A DNA stretch of 64,000 bases. Origin: JAPHSX01 sp050298555. GTDB lineage: Bacteria; Pseudomonadota; Gammaproteobacteria; Thiohalomonadales; Thiohalomonadaceae. Shown in pieces: positions 62,935 through 64,000 of the stretch. The first letter of the stretch is position 1; every line of letters starts with the position of its first letter. The translations under genes were made by a program, and so were the position numbers. The notes under the pieces were generated by a model. That model was not told the origin of the DNA and made no database searches. It worked only from the letters and a program-made list of their open reading frames with translations. The DNA lies in NCBI GenBank assembly GCA_050298555.1, contig JBNKUL010000057.1, positions 12,087 to 76,086 on the forward strand, written 5' to 3'.

Positions 62935-64000
62935 CACCACTCTCCACGGCGGGCTCCGCCTGTGGCTCGAAGGGGGGCGGCAACTGCAGGAACTCCTGCT
63001 GCTCGGGCAGCAGCGGCGAGGCCTCACGGCTCATCAGCCGCAGCCCCTCTTCGCGGATATTGAGTTGCAGGGCGCGCATGTAGTTGTACTTCTCGCTGGC
63101 CAGGGCCGTACTCTGCAGGTTGTCGCGCATGATGCGTGGGTGGATGAAGACCATTAGATCTTTTTTCTTCTTTTCGTTTTTCTGGTAACGGAACAGCCAG
63201 CCGAGCACAGGAATATCACCCAAACCAGGGACCTTCTGTTCCGTTTGTATTACCTCATCCTGAATGAGACCACCAAGCACCACCACGTTCCCGTCATCGA
63301 CCATTACCGTGGTCTTGACCGTACGCTTCTTGGTGGTACGGATGATGGGATCTTCTGCCGAACCTTCTAGACTTGAGACTTCATGGTTGATCTCCATACG
63401 GATGGCGTCGCCCTCATTAATCTGAGGCTTGATCTTCAGCGACAGGCCGACATCCTCACGCTGGATGGTCTGGAATGGATTGGTGGGTGTCGAACCACCG
63501 CCAGTCGAAGTATAGGAGCCGGTGAGGAAAGGCACAGTCTGGCCAACCACGATCTCCGCCTCCTCGTTGTCCAGGGTCATCAACGACGGGGTGGAGAGGA
63601 TGTTATTATTCGAGTCACCACTGAGTGCTTTCACTAGGCCCGCAAAGGAGTTACCTCCTGAAGAGTAACTCCCCCCCGCAATCGTCAGACCGTTAGTATT
63701 AGTACTTGCAAGGGCTGCTGCCTGATCCCCACCTCTAAGCTGGCTAATCGCTGCAATATTCGAAAGTGAATTATTGAAATCAATTACACCAACTGGTGAG
63801 TTTGTTGCTGAACCATTAACCCCCCACATCACCCCCAGCTCGCGGCTGGTGTCCTCACCCACCTCGGCGATCACCGCCTGCACCATCACCTGGGCACGGC
63901 GGATGTCGAGCTTGCGGATCACCGCCTCCAGGTCACGCAGTACCTCGGGCTCGGCGCTAATCACCAGGGCATTGGTCGCCTCGTCGGCCTGGATATCGAG
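62918..64000 (-). CDS. gspD: Type II secretion outer-membrane secretin GspD (N-terminus outside window)
   Basis: The C-terminal 360 residues of the secretin that forms the T2SS outer-membrane channel. An N-domain end (LDIRRAQVMVQAVIAEV) leads to the secretin core with VPFLTGSYTST, then VVLGGLIQDE and VPGLGDIPVLGWLF. The S-domain-like tail ends in LQP. The frame stays open to base 64000. A stretch of about 250 bases (63590-63840) encoding a Ser/Asn/Gly-rich loop is visibly AT-richer than the rest. The gspC gene would be expected upstream, beyond the window. Confidence 0.96.
   Translation of the reverse strand, partial: LDIQADEATNALVISAEPEVLRDLEAVIRKLDIRRAQVMVQAVIAEVGEDTSRELGVMWGVNGSATNSPVGVIDFNNSLSNIAAISQLRGGDQAAALASTNTNGLTIAGGSYSSGGNSFAGLVKALSGDSNNNILSTPSLMTLDNEEAEIVVGQTVPFLTGSYTSTGGGSTPTNPFQTIQREDVGLSLKIKPQINEGDAIRMEINHEVSSLEGSAEDPIIRTTKKRTVKTTVMVDDGNVVVLGGLIQDEVIQTEQKVPGLGDIPVLGWLFRYQKNEKKKKDLMVFIHPRIMRDNLQSTALASEKYNYMRALQLNIREEGLRLMSREASPLLPEQQEFLQLPPPFEPQAEPAVESGDVLQP

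Overview
The window reads as chromosomal DNA of a free-living or symbiotic Gammaproteobacterium with high G+C coding sequence. The lineage call rests on gamma-type gene sets: a full mraZ-to-lpxC division and cell-wall cluster, pilB-pilC-pilD-coaE-zapD-yacG, rsmI-lpoA-yraN-diaA, sspA-sspB next to a cytochrome bc1 operon, and a type II secretion operon. The species cannot be fixed from sequence alone. The bc1 complex and gene order suit a respiring relative of the Chromatiales or sulfur-oxidiser groups, which is inference.

Layout. 1-8460 is the most accessory-looking part. A very large modular lipoprotein (minus strand, cut by the window start) lies back to back with a plus-strand group of four: a CHASE2 adenylate cyclase, an SH3-domain periplasmic protein, an M48 metalloprotease and an OmpP1/FadL-type outer-membrane protein. 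8583-14061 carries the type IV pilus assembly core (pilB, pilC, pilD) run together with coaE, zapD and yacG. 14058-21698 (minus) holds a small lipoprotein, a Nudix/ThiE-like fusion, argJ, secA, a CapA-type lipoprotein and an M23 peptidase; dciA faces away at 21765. 22273-40770 (minus) is the division and murein cluster, read mraZ-rsmH-ftsL-ftsI-murE-murF-mraY-murD-ftsW-murG-murC-murB-ddl-ftsQ-ftsA-ftsZ-lpxC. Many of its genes overlap by 1-8 bases. A clear sigma70-type promoter and 10-bp-spaced MraZ boxes sit in front of it.

41056-45193 has the RNase P RNA gene, rsmI, and divergently lpoA-yraN-diaA. 45209-47700 holds an FAD-linked oxidase, a macrodomain protein with a sharp change in codon use part-way through, an inverted pair of REP-like repeats, and an AT-rich small membrane protein with no recognised family. 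47713-51452 (minus) is petA-petB-petC then sspA-sspB, with a hairpin-rich leader before petA. 51647-54739 has a Nif3-family gene, a DegS/AlgW-type protease and hisC. 54803-64000 (minus) is gspD to gspN, with gspD cut by the window end.

Most of the window is conserved housekeeping. I see no complete new defence, CRISPR, prophage or biosynthetic system. The best leads are the cyclase/lipoprotein/protease/porin group at 1-8460, the probably non-catalytic ThiE-like domain fused to a Nudix enzyme, the REP doublet and orphan membrane protein near 47.2 kb, and the structured petA leader. Several start codons were moved from the longest open frame because a ribosome binding site, a signal peptide or an upstream stop codon favours a downstream start.
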